64,000 nucleotides of DNA from Demequina sp. (lineage in GTDB: Bacteria > Actinomycetota > Actinomycetes > Actinomycetales > Demequinaceae). Under the pieces are notes generated by a model. That model saw nothing but the letters and a program-made list of their open reading frames with translations, was not told the origin of the DNA and did not search any database. Positions within the stretch are counted from its first letter, which is position 1. Every line of letters begins with the position of its first letter. The stretch is taken from assembly GCA_024707205.1 (NCBI GenBank), contig JANQAD010000001.1, forward strand, positions 2,445,979 through 2,509,978, given 5' to 3'. Shown in pieces: positions 20,864 through 29,184 of this stretch. Both the position numbers and the translations under genes were made by a program.

Positions 20864-21819
20864 TCCTCCGTCACGTCCCTTCTCACCTTGCGTATCTTCC
20901 GCTCGCTGATGGCCCTCTCGCCGAGGTCCTCCGGCGTCCATTCCTCGTCTACCGGGTACGCGCCCTTGGCGGGCCGACGGTGGCGCAAGGGGGCCTCGAC
21001 GCCAGGGGCCATTCTCCTCGCCGTGATGAGAAAGCCGGTGTGCCCCTGCATGCGGTGGTCGGGGCGGACGGCGAGTCCCTCGAGGTGCCATGTGCGCAGG
21101 AGCGTCTCCCAGGCGCGCGGCTCGGTGAACTCGCCGTGCTCGCGCAGCTCCTCGGCCACCCTGCTGAGCTGAGTGGCGGTCGCGACGTAGGCGAGGAACA
21201 CGCCGCCCGGAACCAGGGCGTCGGCCGCCGCGTCAATGTTCTCCCAAGGCGCGAGCATGTCCAGGATGATGCGGTCCACACTGTGGGGCTCTAGTTCTGC
21301 CACGCGATCGGCGAAGTCGCCGATCTGCAGCGTCCACGCGGGGTGAGGTCCGCCGAAGTGGTGCTCAACATTCGCGCGGGCGATGTCCGCGAAGTCCTCG
21401 CGGCGCTCTATTGAGATGAGCTCGCCGCCGTCACCAACCGCGCGTAGGAGCGACATCGTGAGCGCGCCGGAGCCGACGCCGGCCTCGACAACGCGCGCTC
21501 CGGGATAGACGTCCGCCATCTGGATGATCTGACCCGCATCCTTGGGGTAGATCACGGCCGCACCCCGCGGCATCGACATCACGAAGTCGTTGAGCAGCGG
21601 GCGAAAGGCCTGGTAGACGGTGCCATTGGTGGACGTCACGACCGAGCCGTCGGGCTGGCCGATGAGGTCGTCATGCTTGAGCGAGCCGCGGTGGGTGTGG
21701 AACGTCTCCCCCGCGTGCAGCAGGACGGTGTGATAGCGCCCTTTGGCGTCGGTCAACTGCACGCGGTCGCCGTTGCGCAGCGGGCCGCGGCGCGCGTCGG
21801 CGCCGGTAGGGGTGGTCAT
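20860..21819 (-). CDS. trmI: tRNA (adenine-58-N1) methyltransferase
   Basis: Methylates A58 in the T-loop of tRNAs with SAM. The N-terminal beta domain is followed by a Rossmann methyltransferase domain with VVEAGVGSGALTM (SAM motif I) and SIERREDF. The product is 319 residues from the ATG at 21819; a TTG three codons upstream is an alternative. TAGACT eight bases before the ATG could be a near-leaderless -10. In actinobacteria this gene regularly precedes mpa, as here. Confidence 0.93.
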   Translation of the reverse strand: MTTPTGADARRGPLRNGDRVQLTDAKGRYHTVLLHAGETFHTHRGSLKHDDLIGQPDGSVVTSTNGTVYQAFRPLLNDFVMSMPRGAAVIYPKDAGQIIQMADVYPGARVVEAGVGSGALTMSLLRAVGDGGELISIERREDFADIARANVEHHFGGPHPAWTLQIGDFADRVAELEPHSVDRIILDMLAPWENIDAAADALVPGGVFLAYVATATQLSRVAEELREHGEFTEPRAWETLLRTWHLEGLAVRPDHRMQGHTGFLITARRMAPGVEAPLRHRRPAKGAYPVDEEWTPEDLGERAISERKIRKVRRDVTEE

Positions 21820-21861
21820 AATGCTCAAGTCTATTGCGCGGGGGTAGGGCCACTTGAGCCG

Positions 21862-22986
21862 CTACTGGAGTGCGGAGAGCACGTCGGCTAGGCGAACGAC
21901 GCCCACAACCTCGTCGCCGTCCATCACCGCCCAGGAGTCCGTGCGCCCGTACCATTCCCGCAGGCGCTCGATGAGCTGTTCGCCCGCGAGGTCCGAAGCT
22001 ACGACGGCCCCGCGGGGAAGCGGGGTCGTGACGGATTGCAGCCCCTCGTGCTGGCGCTGCTGCTCGGGAACCCGGTTCATCGTCTCCATCGTCGCGACGC
22101 CTGCGGGCGCGCCGTCCGCGGCGAGAACGATCGCGAAGCTGGCGTTCCGGGCAGTCGCGGCGTCTCTCGCGGTCCCCACGGTGGCCGTGTACGGCACACC
22201 CGCGGCGGCGAGCATGAGCGTCGCGACACTCGCCGACTCGCGGCGCTCGCTGCTGTCCACCGCCCTGATCGCCGCGCTCGCCGATGGCCAGATGACGCTG
22301 AACAGCAGGAACGCGAAGGCCACATTGACGAGGTTCACGCCCTTGCCTTGAAGCACGGGGTACCCGACCGTGAATATCACAACGACGACCGCGAGCACGC
22401 GGCCGGACCAGCCGGCGACGCGAGTCGCCTTGAGGCGATCGCCGGTCGCGGACCACACCACGGCCTGCAGCACCTTCCCGCCGTCCATGGGGATACCAGG
22501 GAGGACGTTGAAGACGGCGAGCAGCACGTTCGCCCACACGAGCCACTGGACCACCGCCGCGGTGGTGCCGGTGAGAATGCCTGCCTGCAGCGTCGTCCAG
22601 GCTCCCAAGGCGACCACCGCATTGGCGAAGGGGCCAGCGATGGCCGTCACGCCGGAGACCTTGGGGGTCAGATCGCGGCCGTCAAAGCTCGTGACGCCGC
22701 CCCAGAGCGTGAGCTGAATGGTGTTCACCTTGCGCCCGAACGCCCATGCCGCGATCGCGTGTGCCAGCTCGTGGATGAAGACGGATACGAACAGCAGGAC
22801 CGCGAGCAGCATCCCGAGCGAGAACGCGTGTGGCGTGACCTGGCCATCGCTGGAGCCGGAGTAGATGAAGGCGAGGACGAGCAGCATGAGCAGCGTCGAC
22901 GGCTGAATGAGGATCTGCGCGCCCCTGATGGACCCGAGCCGGATGCCGCGGCCAGGAGTAGTCCGCTGCGGGGTTGGGCTCGCCAT
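21862..22986 (-). CDS. M50 site-2 metalloprotease with CBS domains
   Basis: A 374-residue intramembrane zinc protease. HELAH at residues 72-76 supplies the zinc ligands and catalytic Glu, and NVLPGIPMDGG carries the third ligand. Several transmembrane segments fill the first 250 residues. The C-terminal part (about 255-374) looks like a CBS pair, as in the Rv2625c-type S2P group. The ATG at 22986 is chosen because upstream residues are Arg-rich and it has TACGGT seven bases before it. It is divergent from the RecB-like gene. Confidence 0.9.
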   Translation of the reverse strand: MASPTPQRTTPGRGIRLGSIRGAQILIQPSTLLMLLVLAFIYSGSSDGQVTPHAFSLGMLLAVLLFVSVFIHELAHAIAAWAFGRKVNTIQLTLWGGVTSFDGRDLTPKVSGVTAIAGPFANAVVALGAWTTLQAGILTGTTAAVVQWLVWANVLLAVFNVLPGIPMDGGKVLQAVVWSATGDRLKATRVAGWSGRVLAVVVVIFTVGYPVLQGKGVNLVNVAFAFLLFSVIWPSASAAIRAVDSSERRESASVATLMLAAAGVPYTATVGTARDAATARNASFAIVLAADGAPAGVATMETMNRVPEQQRQHEGLQSVTTPLPRGAVVASDLAGEQLIERLREWYGRTDSWAVMDGDEVVGVVRLADVLSALQ

Positions 22987-22993
22987 GTGGATA

Positions 22994-23037
22994 ACCGTAA
23001 CCGTTGGCGGGTCCGTGTCTGCCCACGCTTCTATGGT
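22994..23037. promoter_or_regulatory. divergent leaderless promoters of M50 protease and RecB-like gene
   Basis: On the minus strand TACGGT (22994-22999) ends seven bases before the protease ATG. On the plus strand TATGGT (23032-23037) ends six bases before the RecB-like ATG. Both fit leaderless transcription; no clear -35 was seen. Confidence 0.45.
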
Positions 23038-23043
23038 TGCCCC

Positions 23044-23877
23044 ATGAGCGAACGCGCCCCAGCACTGTCCCCCTCGCGGGCCGGCGACTTCACGCAATGC
23101 CCGCTGTTGTATCGCTATCGCGCGATCGACCGCTTGCCCGAGCCTCCGTCGGCGGCGGCCACGCTCGGAACCCTGGTGCACGCGGTCCTTGAGGACCTCT
23201 TCGAGCTGCCCGCGGAGTCACGAACGGAGTTCGCGGCGATCGAGATGCTGGTGCCGCGCTGGGATCGGATGCTGCAGGAGCGTCCGGAGTATGGCTCACT
23301 TCACCAGTCCGACGCTGCCGAGGCTCAGTGGCTCGGCGACGCCAGGGAGCGCTTGCGTACGTACTTCGAGCTGGAGAACCCTTCGCGGATCGAGCCCGAC
23401 GGCCGCGAGCTGTTGGTCGAGACGCAGCTCGAGGACGGTCCGCTGCTGCGCGGGATCATCGACCGGCTGGACGTGGCCGCCGATGGGTCGATCCGCATCA
23501 TCGACTACAAGTCAGGGCGCTCCCCCGCTCCTGGCTACGGGCAGAAGGAGCGCTTCCAGATGCGCTTCTATTCGCTCGTGGTGGAGCGGCTGATGGAGCG
23601 TCGGCCCGCCTTGGCACGGCTGCTGTTCCTGCGGGACGGCGTACACGTGGACCTGCGGCCGTCGGACGAGGACATCGCGGCCGTGGAGCACGAGATACGG
23701 GAGGTGTGGCGGGCCATCGTGGCTGCCGCCGAACGCGGAGAGTTCCGGCCCAAGAAGTCGAAGCTGTGCGGCTGGTGTTCGTTTCAGGCCATGTGTCCCG
23801 AGTTCGGCGGGACGGTGCCGCCGTTGGATCCCGACGCCGTGGAGGCGGGGGTTGGGGTGCGGCCCACCAGAATATAG
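23044..23877 (+). CDS. RecB-family PD-(D/E)XK exonuclease with Fe-S cysteines
   Basis: 277-residue single-domain nuclease of the RecB/Cas4 type. It begins with the SPSRAGDFTQCPLLYRYR motif, then LGTLVHAVLEDLF, and has the nuclease core IRIIDYKSGR. The C-terminal KLCGWCSFQAMCPEF supplies three cysteines that, with Cys19, probably bind a 4Fe-4S cluster as in AddB and Cas4. No CRISPR array or helicase partner is nearby. The start at 23044 has a -10 hexamer six bases upstream. Confidence 0.88.
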   Translation: MSERAPALSPSRAGDFTQCPLLYRYRAIDRLPEPPSAAATLGTLVHAVLEDLFELPAESRTEFAAIEMLVPRWDRMLQERPEYGSLHQSDAAEAQWLGDARERLRTYFELENPSRIEPDGRELLVETQLEDGPLLRGIIDRLDVAADGSIRIIDYKSGRSPAPGYGQKERFQMRFYSLVVERLMERRPALARLLFLRDGVHVDLRPSDEDIAAVEHEIREVWRAIVAAAERGEFRPKKSKLCGWCSFQAMCPEFGGTVPPLDPDAVEAGVGVRPTRI

Positions 23878-23903
23878 ACATTGGTAGACATGGCGCCTAC
23901 CCT
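23875..23903 (+). promoter_or_regulatory. leaderless promoter of the toxin-antitoxin operon
   Basis: TAGACA (-35, 23875-23880), a 17-base spacer and TACCCT (-10, 23898-23903) lie six bases before the antitoxin ATG. TAGACA is repeated exactly ten bases on, at 23885-23890, possibly as an operator. The -35 overlaps the stop codon of the upstream gene. Confidence 0.55.
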
Positions 23904-23909
23904 GGATAA

Positions 23910-24164
23910 ATGAAGACGATCACGGTGGCTGAGCTGCGACAGAACCCGACCGAGGCCCTTGCCGAGGTCGAGGCCGGAGAGACGTACGTAGTGACGCGGC
24001 ATCGGCGGCCAATCGCTCGCCTGGTGCCGGTTGACCGGTCGCCCTTGGTGGTGATCCCGGCGAGGAACCCCAACGGACCCAGGTTGGCGGACCGGCCCAA
24101 CATGCCTCGCCGCACCTACGCGGAGACCGAGGCGCTCCTGGCCGAGATGAAAGAGGATCGATGA
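23910..24164 (+). CDS. Phd/YefM-type antitoxin
   Basis: 84 residues. The N-terminal MKTITVAELRQNP fold and YVVTRHRRPIARLVP are typical of Phd/YefM DNA-binding antitoxins that pair with PIN toxins; the C-terminal tail would wrap the toxin. It overlaps the toxin gene by four bases (ATGA), the standard antitoxin-first layout. It is probably autoregulatory through the repeats in its promoter. Confidence 0.88.
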   Translation: MKTITVAELRQNPTEALAEVEAGETYVVTRHRRPIARLVPVDRSPLVVIPARNPNGPRLADRPNMPRRTYAETEALLAEMKEDR

Positions 24165-24550
24165 GGTACTACCTGGACACGTCGGTCGCGGTGCACGCGA
24201 TCGACGGTGAGGCCGGTGCCACGCGGTGGTTCGACTCTGCCACGGAGTCCGCGGAAGTAGTCTCCTCGCGCCTGCTGCAAACGGAACTGACCCGCTACCT
24301 GCGGAGGGAGGGCCTGCCGGTGGGTGAGCGAGCCGGAGTGCTCGACAAGACGGGCATGGCCGTGGTGGATGAGAGCGTGCTCGCATTGGCCGAGTCCTTC
24401 ACGCCGCACGTCAAGACCCTTGACGCGATCCATCTCGCGACGGCACTCGCCTTCGGCAGCGACACCGTGATGGTGAGTCACGACGCGAACGTGCTGCGGC
24501 TAGCGGAGGAACTGGGACTGCGGACGCTGGATCCGGTCTCCCGGGCGTAA
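24161..24550 (+). CDS. PIN-domain ribonuclease toxin (VapC type)
   Basis: 129-residue PIN protein. YYLDTSVAVH carries the first active-site Asp, ELTRYLRRE the Glu, and TLDAIHLATALAFGSD the later acidic residues. VapC toxins cleave tRNA or rRNA; the target here is unknown. Translation is coupled to the antitoxin. Confidence 0.9.
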   Translation: MRYYLDTSVAVHAIDGEAGATRWFDSATESAEVVSSRLLQTELTRYLRREGLPVGERAGVLDKTGMAVVDESVLALAESFTPHVKTLDAIHLATALAFGSDTVMVSHDANVLRLAEELGLRTLDPVSRA

Positions 24551-24559
24551 TCCGCCCGG
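24541..24559 (+). terminator. short GC hairpin after the toxin gene
   Basis: CCGGGCG, a 5-base loop and CGCCCGG form a perfect 7-bp stem overlapping the toxin stop codon. There is no U-tract, so termination is only possible, not established. Confidence 0.35.
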
Positions 24560-24583
24560 TCGGGGCGTGCCAGAGTGGTCCTC

Positions 24584-25675
24584 ATGAGTGCAACGACGCC
24601 CTTCAGCTATCTCATCGTCGGCTACGGCTGGCGAGCACCCTTCTTCCTCAAGCCCGCGCGCGAGTTCCCTGGCACGTTCCGCGTCGCCGGCGTAGTCGCC
24701 CGGCGCGAGGAGGCCCGCGACGACGCCGCGCGCACGTGGGGCGTGCCCACATTCGCCACGCTCGACGACGCGCTCACCGCGGAGCGCCCGGACTTCGTCA
24801 TCGTCTCGGTCAGCTGGGACGCCGCCCCTGGCATCGTCCGCGACCTCGCCGCCCGCGGCATCCCCACGCTGTGCGAAACGCCGCCCGCCCCGAACCAAGC
24901 CGAACTGGAGCGTCTATGGGACGACGTGGGAGAAACGGGCCTGGTACAGGTGGCAGAGCAGTACCCGCTCTACCCCGGCCACCTCGCGCGCAGGGCGGTG
25001 ATCGACTCGGGCGCGATCGGCACCGTCAACGAGGCCGAGGTGTCCTCGACGCACATGTATCACGCAATGGGGATCATCCGGCAGATGCTCGGCGTGGGCT
25101 TTGAGGGCGCCGAGATCCGCGCGATTGCAGACACGCACGACCTCGCGACTCCCATGACGCACGCGGGTTGGGCCGCGGACGCCGCGCCCTCCCCCGCGAA
25201 GACCGTCCGCGCGCTCATCCGCTTCGAGGGCGGCAAGGTCGCCACCTACGACTTCACCGACAACCAGTGGTGGAACCCGCTGCGCCAGGACCGCATCGCG
25301 CTGCGCGGCTCGCTCGGCGAGATCGTGGACCTGCGCGTCACCCAACTCACTGGCGCTCGCACGTTCGTGACGTCCCACCTGGAACGGCGGCACACGGGGA
25401 TCGAGCTCAACCTCGAGGGCAACGACCTGGACCACATCTCGTGGGGATCCCAGGTGGTCTACGACAACGCGTGGCAGGGCGCGCGCTTCTCTGATGATGA
25501 AGTCGCCGTCTCGAGCCTCCTTTCGCAGGTGGGCGCCTGGGCACGGTCCGACGCTCCCCCGCCCTATCCCCTGGCGCAGGGTTCGCAGGACTGGGCTTTA
25601 GCGCTCGGGATTGAGGCAGCGGCCGAATCGGGCGAGACCGTGCTGGTTGGCCGGCAGCCGTGGGCGGGCCAGTGA
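24584..25675 (+). CDS. Gfo/Idh/MocA-family oxidoreductase
   Basis: 363 residues. The N-terminal Rossmann fold begins YLIVGYGWRAPFF, a GxGxR variant of the NAD(P)-binding loop, and the catalytic-side EQYPLYPGHLARR replaces the usual EKP. The substrate is probably a sugar or sugar-like compound but cannot be named. ATG 24584 is chosen over an in-frame GTG nine bases upstream. The stop overlaps the start of the aldo/keto reductase (GTGA), suggesting a two-gene dehydrogenase operon. Confidence 0.85.
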   Translation: MSATTPFSYLIVGYGWRAPFFLKPAREFPGTFRVAGVVARREEARDDAARTWGVPTFATLDDALTAERPDFVIVSVSWDAAPGIVRDLAARGIPTLCETPPAPNQAELERLWDDVGETGLVQVAEQYPLYPGHLARRAVIDSGAIGTVNEAEVSSTHMYHAMGIIRQMLGVGFEGAEIRAIADTHDLATPMTHAGWAADAAPSPAKTVRALIRFEGGKVATYDFTDNQWWNPLRQDRIALRGSLGEIVDLRVTQLTGARTFVTSHLERRHTGIELNLEGNDLDHISWGSQVVYDNAWQGARFSDDEVAVSSLLSQVGAWARSDAPPPYPLAQGSQDWALALGIEAAAESGETVLVGRQPWAGQ

Positions 25676-26628
25676 ACGGCGTCTCCGCGTTCGATCGCCG
25701 GGTGTTGGGTGCGACCGGGCTCGAGGTCACGGCCGTGTGCATCGGCGGTGGGCCGCTCGGGTCGATGCCGGGCGCCTTCGACTACGACACGCCTGCAGAG
25801 CGAGGCGTCGCCACGGCCGTTGCCGTCCTTACCAGCCAGTTCGGCTTCCTCGACACCTCCGCCGGCTACAACGAGGGCGAGTCCGAGCGGCGCATTGGCG
25901 AGGCGCTGCGGCGCGTGGGAGGGCTGCCCGCCTCGATCGTGCTCGCCACCAAGGTGGACCCCGACTTCGTCACCGGCGAGTTCGATGGCGCGGCGGTGCG
26001 GCGATCCTTTGAGGGCTCGCTCGAGAGGCTGGGCGTGGACCGGGTGGATCTGCTGCACTTCCACGATCCCGAGCGGATCGCTTTCGACGACGCGATGGCG
26101 CCGGGCGGGGCCGTCGCCGAGCTGGCGCGCATCCGGGATGAGGGCCTGGCCGGCCACCTCGGCGTGGCGGGCGGACCGGCCTCGCTCATGGCGCGCTATC
26201 TGGACATCGAGGTGTTTGAGGTCCTCCTCACGCATAACCGCTGGACCCTCGCGGATCGCAGCGCCGACGCCGTCATCACCCAAGCGCACGGCTCCGGCTA
26301 TGGGGTGATCAACGCGGCGCCGTTTGGCGGCGGCGTGCTGGCCCGCGGCTGGGACGCGGTGCGCGGCTACTGCTATGGGCCAACGAACCAGGCAACAGAG
26401 GAGGCGATCAAGGCTGTGGAGTTGATTTGCGCGGAGGTGGGTATCCCCTTGGGTGCCGCCGCCCTGCAGTTCTCGACCAGAGACCCACGAATCGACTCGA
26501 CCATCGTGGGCGTCTCCCGCCCCGAGCGACTCGCGCAGATCGAGGCGTGGGCCGCGTTGGACATCCCCGGCGACGTGTGGGAGGCCCTTGAGGCGGCGTC
26601 GGGCAGGGACGCCGGGCTAACGAACTGA
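25672..26628 (+). CDS. aldo/keto reductase (aldose dehydrogenase-like)
   Basis: 318 residues, (beta/alpha)8 fold. Catalytic residues are visible: Asp and Tyr in DTSAGYNEGESE, Lys in LATKVDPD and His in LLHFHDPE. The N-terminal RRVLGATGLEVTAVCIGG resembles D-threo-aldose 1-dehydrogenases. The GTG start overlaps the Gfo/Idh stop, so the two may act on the same sugar. Confidence 0.87.
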   Translation: MNGVSAFDRRVLGATGLEVTAVCIGGGPLGSMPGAFDYDTPAERGVATAVAVLTSQFGFLDTSAGYNEGESERRIGEALRRVGGLPASIVLATKVDPDFVTGEFDGAAVRRSFEGSLERLGVDRVDLLHFHDPERIAFDDAMAPGGAVAELARIRDEGLAGHLGVAGGPASLMARYLDIEVFEVLLTHNRWTLADRSADAVITQAHGSGYGVINAAPFGGGVLARGWDAVRGYCYGPTNQATEEAIKAVELICAEVGIPLGAAALQFSTRDPRIDSTIVGVSRPERLAQIEAWAALDIPGDVWEALEAASGRDAGLTN

Positions 26629-26636
26629 CCCTCCCG

Positions 26637-26781
26637 CCGGTTTAGGCAGCTCAGTCCTGCTCATGGTGCGAAATGGCCGGCGTCTAGGCACTCCAGTCCG
26701 GGGCTCCGGACTCCAATAGGACTGGCGTGCCTAGATCGCACGCACGCGGCCCGCAAATCAGGACTGAGCTGCCTAAACGGA
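26637..26781. repeat. nested inverted repeat between convergent genes
   Basis: The outer arms, GTTTAGGCAGCTCAGTCCTG (26640-26659) and its exact complement (26759-26778), enclose inner arms TCTAGGCACTCCAGTCC (26683-26699) and a 17-base complement with one mismatch (26719-26735). In the centre AGTCCGG-GGCT-CCGGACT forms a 7-bp hairpin. The outer and inner arms resemble each other. It fills the gap between a plus and a minus gene, so it could be a bidirectional terminator or a small palindromic element. Confidence 0.7.
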
Positions 26782-26783
26782 AA

Positions 26784-27458
26784 TCAGCCCAGGCGGTCGA
26801 TGACGTGGCCCGCCGCGATGTCACGGACATCCTCGACGGTGAGGCCCGCGAGCGTCGCAACTCGGCTCAGCCCATCGCGTGCCTCGATCGGAATGAGGCG
26901 CTCCACCCCAACGGTCCGCGCCCCTGAGGCCAGCGCCGACGCGACGCCCGCGATGGAATCCTCGAACGCCACACACTGCGTGATGTCCACCCCCAGGCGC
27001 TTCGCGGCCACGAGGTAAGCCTCGGGATCTGGCTTTCCCTTGCTGACCTCATCCCCCGTCACCACCACCGCGAACGCCTCCGGCACCCTCGCGAGCAACG
27101 CGTCAGCCAATTGGCGGTATGACATGGTGACGAGCGCACACGGGATGCCCGCCGCGAGCACCGCGTTGAGCAGATCGAAGGCGTCCTGCTGCCAGGGCGC
27201 CCGCTCGCGCACTTGCATCGTCACGCGATTGATGAGGTAGGCGATGATGTCGTCGAGCGGCATGAGGACGCCGCGTTCGCGCAGCACCTTCGCGGATGAT
27301 TCGAGGGAGTTTCCCACGAGCTGCAGTCCGTCTTCGTGCGTCCAGGCAACGCCGAACTTGGCGCACAGCTCGGTCTCGGCGGCGATCCAGTACGGCTCGG
27401 AGTCAATGAGCGTGCCGTCCATGTCCCACAGCACGGCGGCCGGCACGTGAGTATTCAT
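26784..27458 (-). CDS. HAD-superfamily phosphatase (beta-phosphoglucomutase-like)
   Basis: 224 residues. Motif I is LWDMDGTLIDSE, motif II VTMSYR, motif III KGKPDPEAY and motif IV AFEDSIAG, a complete HAD subfamily IA set with the helical cap of the GPH/PGMB group. It is probably a soluble phosphatase or phosphomutase of a small sugar phosphate. The ATG at 27458 has TAGACT eight bases upstream. A much longer in-frame extension crosses the divergent hydrolase gene and is not real. Confidence 0.88.
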   Translation of the reverse strand: MNTHVPAAVLWDMDGTLIDSEPYWIAAETELCAKFGVAWTHEDGLQLVGNSLESSAKVLRERGVLMPLDDIIAYLINRVTMQVRERAPWQQDAFDLLNAVLAAGIPCALVTMSYRQLADALLARVPEAFAVVVTGDEVSKGKPDPEAYLVAAKRLGVDITQCVAFEDSIAGVASALASGARTVGVERLIPIEARDGLSRVATLAGLTVEDVRDIAAGHVIDRLG

Positions 27459-27527
27459 AGGGGTCCAGTCTAGGTGGGACCACCCGCCCAGCATTGCGTC
27501 GCATTTCCGCGATATACAGGGGGTGTC

Positions 27528-28310
27528 ATGAACGCCACTCCCGCCACGGACCTCGTCATTCACCGCTTCGGCACGCCCGGCGCGCCGGTTGCCGTGCTGC
27601 TCCACGGACTCACGGAAGCCGGGACCACGTGGCCGGACCTGGTGGCGCGGTGGGGCGATCGCTGGGAACTGCTTGGAGTGGATCTGCGGGGCCACGGCGA
27701 GTCTCCGCGCTTCACCGCCGGGGAGCTCACGCACGCGCCGGAGGTGATGCACGCTGACGCCGTTCACGTCCTTGATCTGCAGGCCTCGCCCGTGGTGCTC
27801 ATGGGGCACTCGCTCGGCGGTCTCGTTGCGCTCTGGGCCGCCCTGGATAGGCCCGACGCTGTGCGGGCTCTCGTACTTGAGGATCCCGCGCAGCCGGTTG
27901 CGGGCCGTGTCCCCTACCCCGAGTTCGTGAGATCCAATGAGGAGTTCCTCGACGAGATGACCGACCCGGCGAGGCGAGTGGCGAAGGTGGCTGCGATGCA
28001 CCTCGAGACGCGCTGGAGCGAAGCGGAAATCGACGCGTGGGCAGCGTGCAAACCCCTCGTCGACCGCAACTACGTGCGGGAGGGCCTCTACTTCGACGAC
28101 TCCGAATGGGAGTCGCACTTTGCGGCCCTCGCGGTCCCCACGCTCGTGGTGGTGCCGCCGACCAGCCCGATGGCGCCAGACATGCGCCGCGTGCGGAACC
28201 CTTCGGTGCGCAAGGTGGTGGTGCCGCGCTCGGGCCACTGCGTCCGCCGCGACCAGCCGGACCGCTTTTTCGGCGCCGTCGAGGAGTTTCTGGGTGGCGT
28301 GCCGGTCTAG
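27528..28310 (+). CDS. alpha/beta hydrolase
   Basis: 260 residues. The oxyanion motif LLHGLTEAG, the nucleophile elbow MGHSLGG and the C-terminal RSGHCVRRD (catalytic His) show an intact hydrolase triad. The substrate is unknown. The ATG at 27528 is preceded by a GGGGGTG ribosome site. The next gene (PAC2) starts ten bases after the stop. Confidence 0.85.
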   Translation: MNATPATDLVIHRFGTPGAPVAVLLHGLTEAGTTWPDLVARWGDRWELLGVDLRGHGESPRFTAGELTHAPEVMHADAVHVLDLQASPVVLMGHSLGGLVALWAALDRPDAVRALVLEDPAQPVAGRVPYPEFVRSNEEFLDEMTDPARRVAKVAAMHLETRWSEAEIDAWAACKPLVDRNYVREGLYFDDSEWESHFAALAVPTLVVVPPTSPMAPDMRRVRNPSVRKVVVPRSGHCVRRDQPDRFFGAVEEFLGGVPV

Positions 28311-28313
28311 GCT
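28308..28313 (+). promoter_or_regulatory. leaderless -10 element of the PAC2 gene
   Basis: TAGGCT ends six bases before the PAC2 ATG and overlaps the stop codon of the hydrolase gene. Confidence 0.45.
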
Positions 28314-28319
28314 GGATGG

Positions 28320-29177
28320 ATGGAGTTCGACCCGGACAACGTCCCCATCCCGGAGACCGAGACGCTCGTCATCGCGGCGTTCGAGGGCTGGAACGACGCG
28401 GGCAATGCCGCCTCCGCGGCGGTGGACCATCTGATCGACGTGCTGCGCGCCAAGGAGCACGCCACGCTGGATCCCGAGGACTACCACGACTTCCAGGTCA
28501 ATCGCCCCGTGGCCTCCCGCGACGTGCACGGCGATCGCATCCTCACGTGGCCCGGCACCGTCATCTACACGGCCACGTGGCGCGGCGAGAAGACGCGAAA
28601 GATCATCCTCGTTCGCGGCATCGAGCCGTCAATGCGCTGGCGACAGTTCAGCACCGAGGTGCTCGACCACGTGCGCCAGTTGGGCGGCACGTCCCTGCTG
28701 ACGCTCGGCGCGCTGCTCGTCGACTCGCCGCACACCCGGCCGCTTCCCGTGTTCCTCACCTCAGAGGACGCCGACGCTCGTGCCCGGCTCGATCTTGACC
28801 GCTCCGATTACGACGGGCCCACAGGGATCGTGGGCGTGCTGGGCCACGACGCTCAGCACCGCGGCCTGACCACGTACTCGCTGTGGGTGGGCATCCCCCA
28901 CTACATCGCGCATCCGCCGAGCCCGATGGGAACGGTGCAGCTGCTCGGGCAGATCGAGCTGCTCCTGCGCGAGGAGCTCGAATACGGTGGCCTCGCCGAC
29001 GACGCGGAGGCGTGGGAGAACGGTGCCGACGAGCTCATGGATGAGGACGAGGAGATCGCGGCCCACGTGGCGCAGCTCGAGTCCATGGTGGACGAGGCCT
29101 CGTTGCCCGAGGCCTCCGGCGACGCCATCGCCGCCGAGTTCGAGAAGTACCTGCGCCGCCGGGACTTCGGCAAGTAG
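28320..29177 (+). CDS. PAC2-family protein
   Basis: 285 residues of the PAC2 (proteasome assembly chaperone 2) family: VIAAFEGWNDAGNAASAAV at the start, RQFSTEVLDHVRQLG and GLTTYSLWVGIPHYI. The C-terminal 60 residues are acidic and probably helical. Eukaryotic PAC2 assists proteasome assembly, but the role of the bacterial family is unproven, and no core proteasome gene is in this window. Confidence 0.88.
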   Translation: MEFDPDNVPIPETETLVIAAFEGWNDAGNAASAAVDHLIDVLRAKEHATLDPEDYHDFQVNRPVASRDVHGDRILTWPGTVIYTATWRGEKTRKIILVRGIEPSMRWRQFSTEVLDHVRQLGGTSLLTLGALLVDSPHTRPLPVFLTSEDADARARLDLDRSDYDGPTGIVGVLGHDAQHRGLTTYSLWVGIPHYIAHPPSPMGTVQLLGQIELLLREELEYGGLADDAEAWENGADELMDEDEEIAAHVAQLESMVDEASLPEASGDAIAAEFEKYLRRRDFGK

Positions 29178-29184
29178 CCGAACG

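Noticed and set aside
22036-23043. N-terminal extension of the RecB-like gene
   Set aside because: It runs antisense through the M50 protease; the nuclease family starts at the ATG at 23044.
27459-28529. N-terminal extension of the HAD phosphatase to 581 residues
   Set aside because: It covers the hydrolase gene on the opposite strand; the HAD fold begins at 27458.
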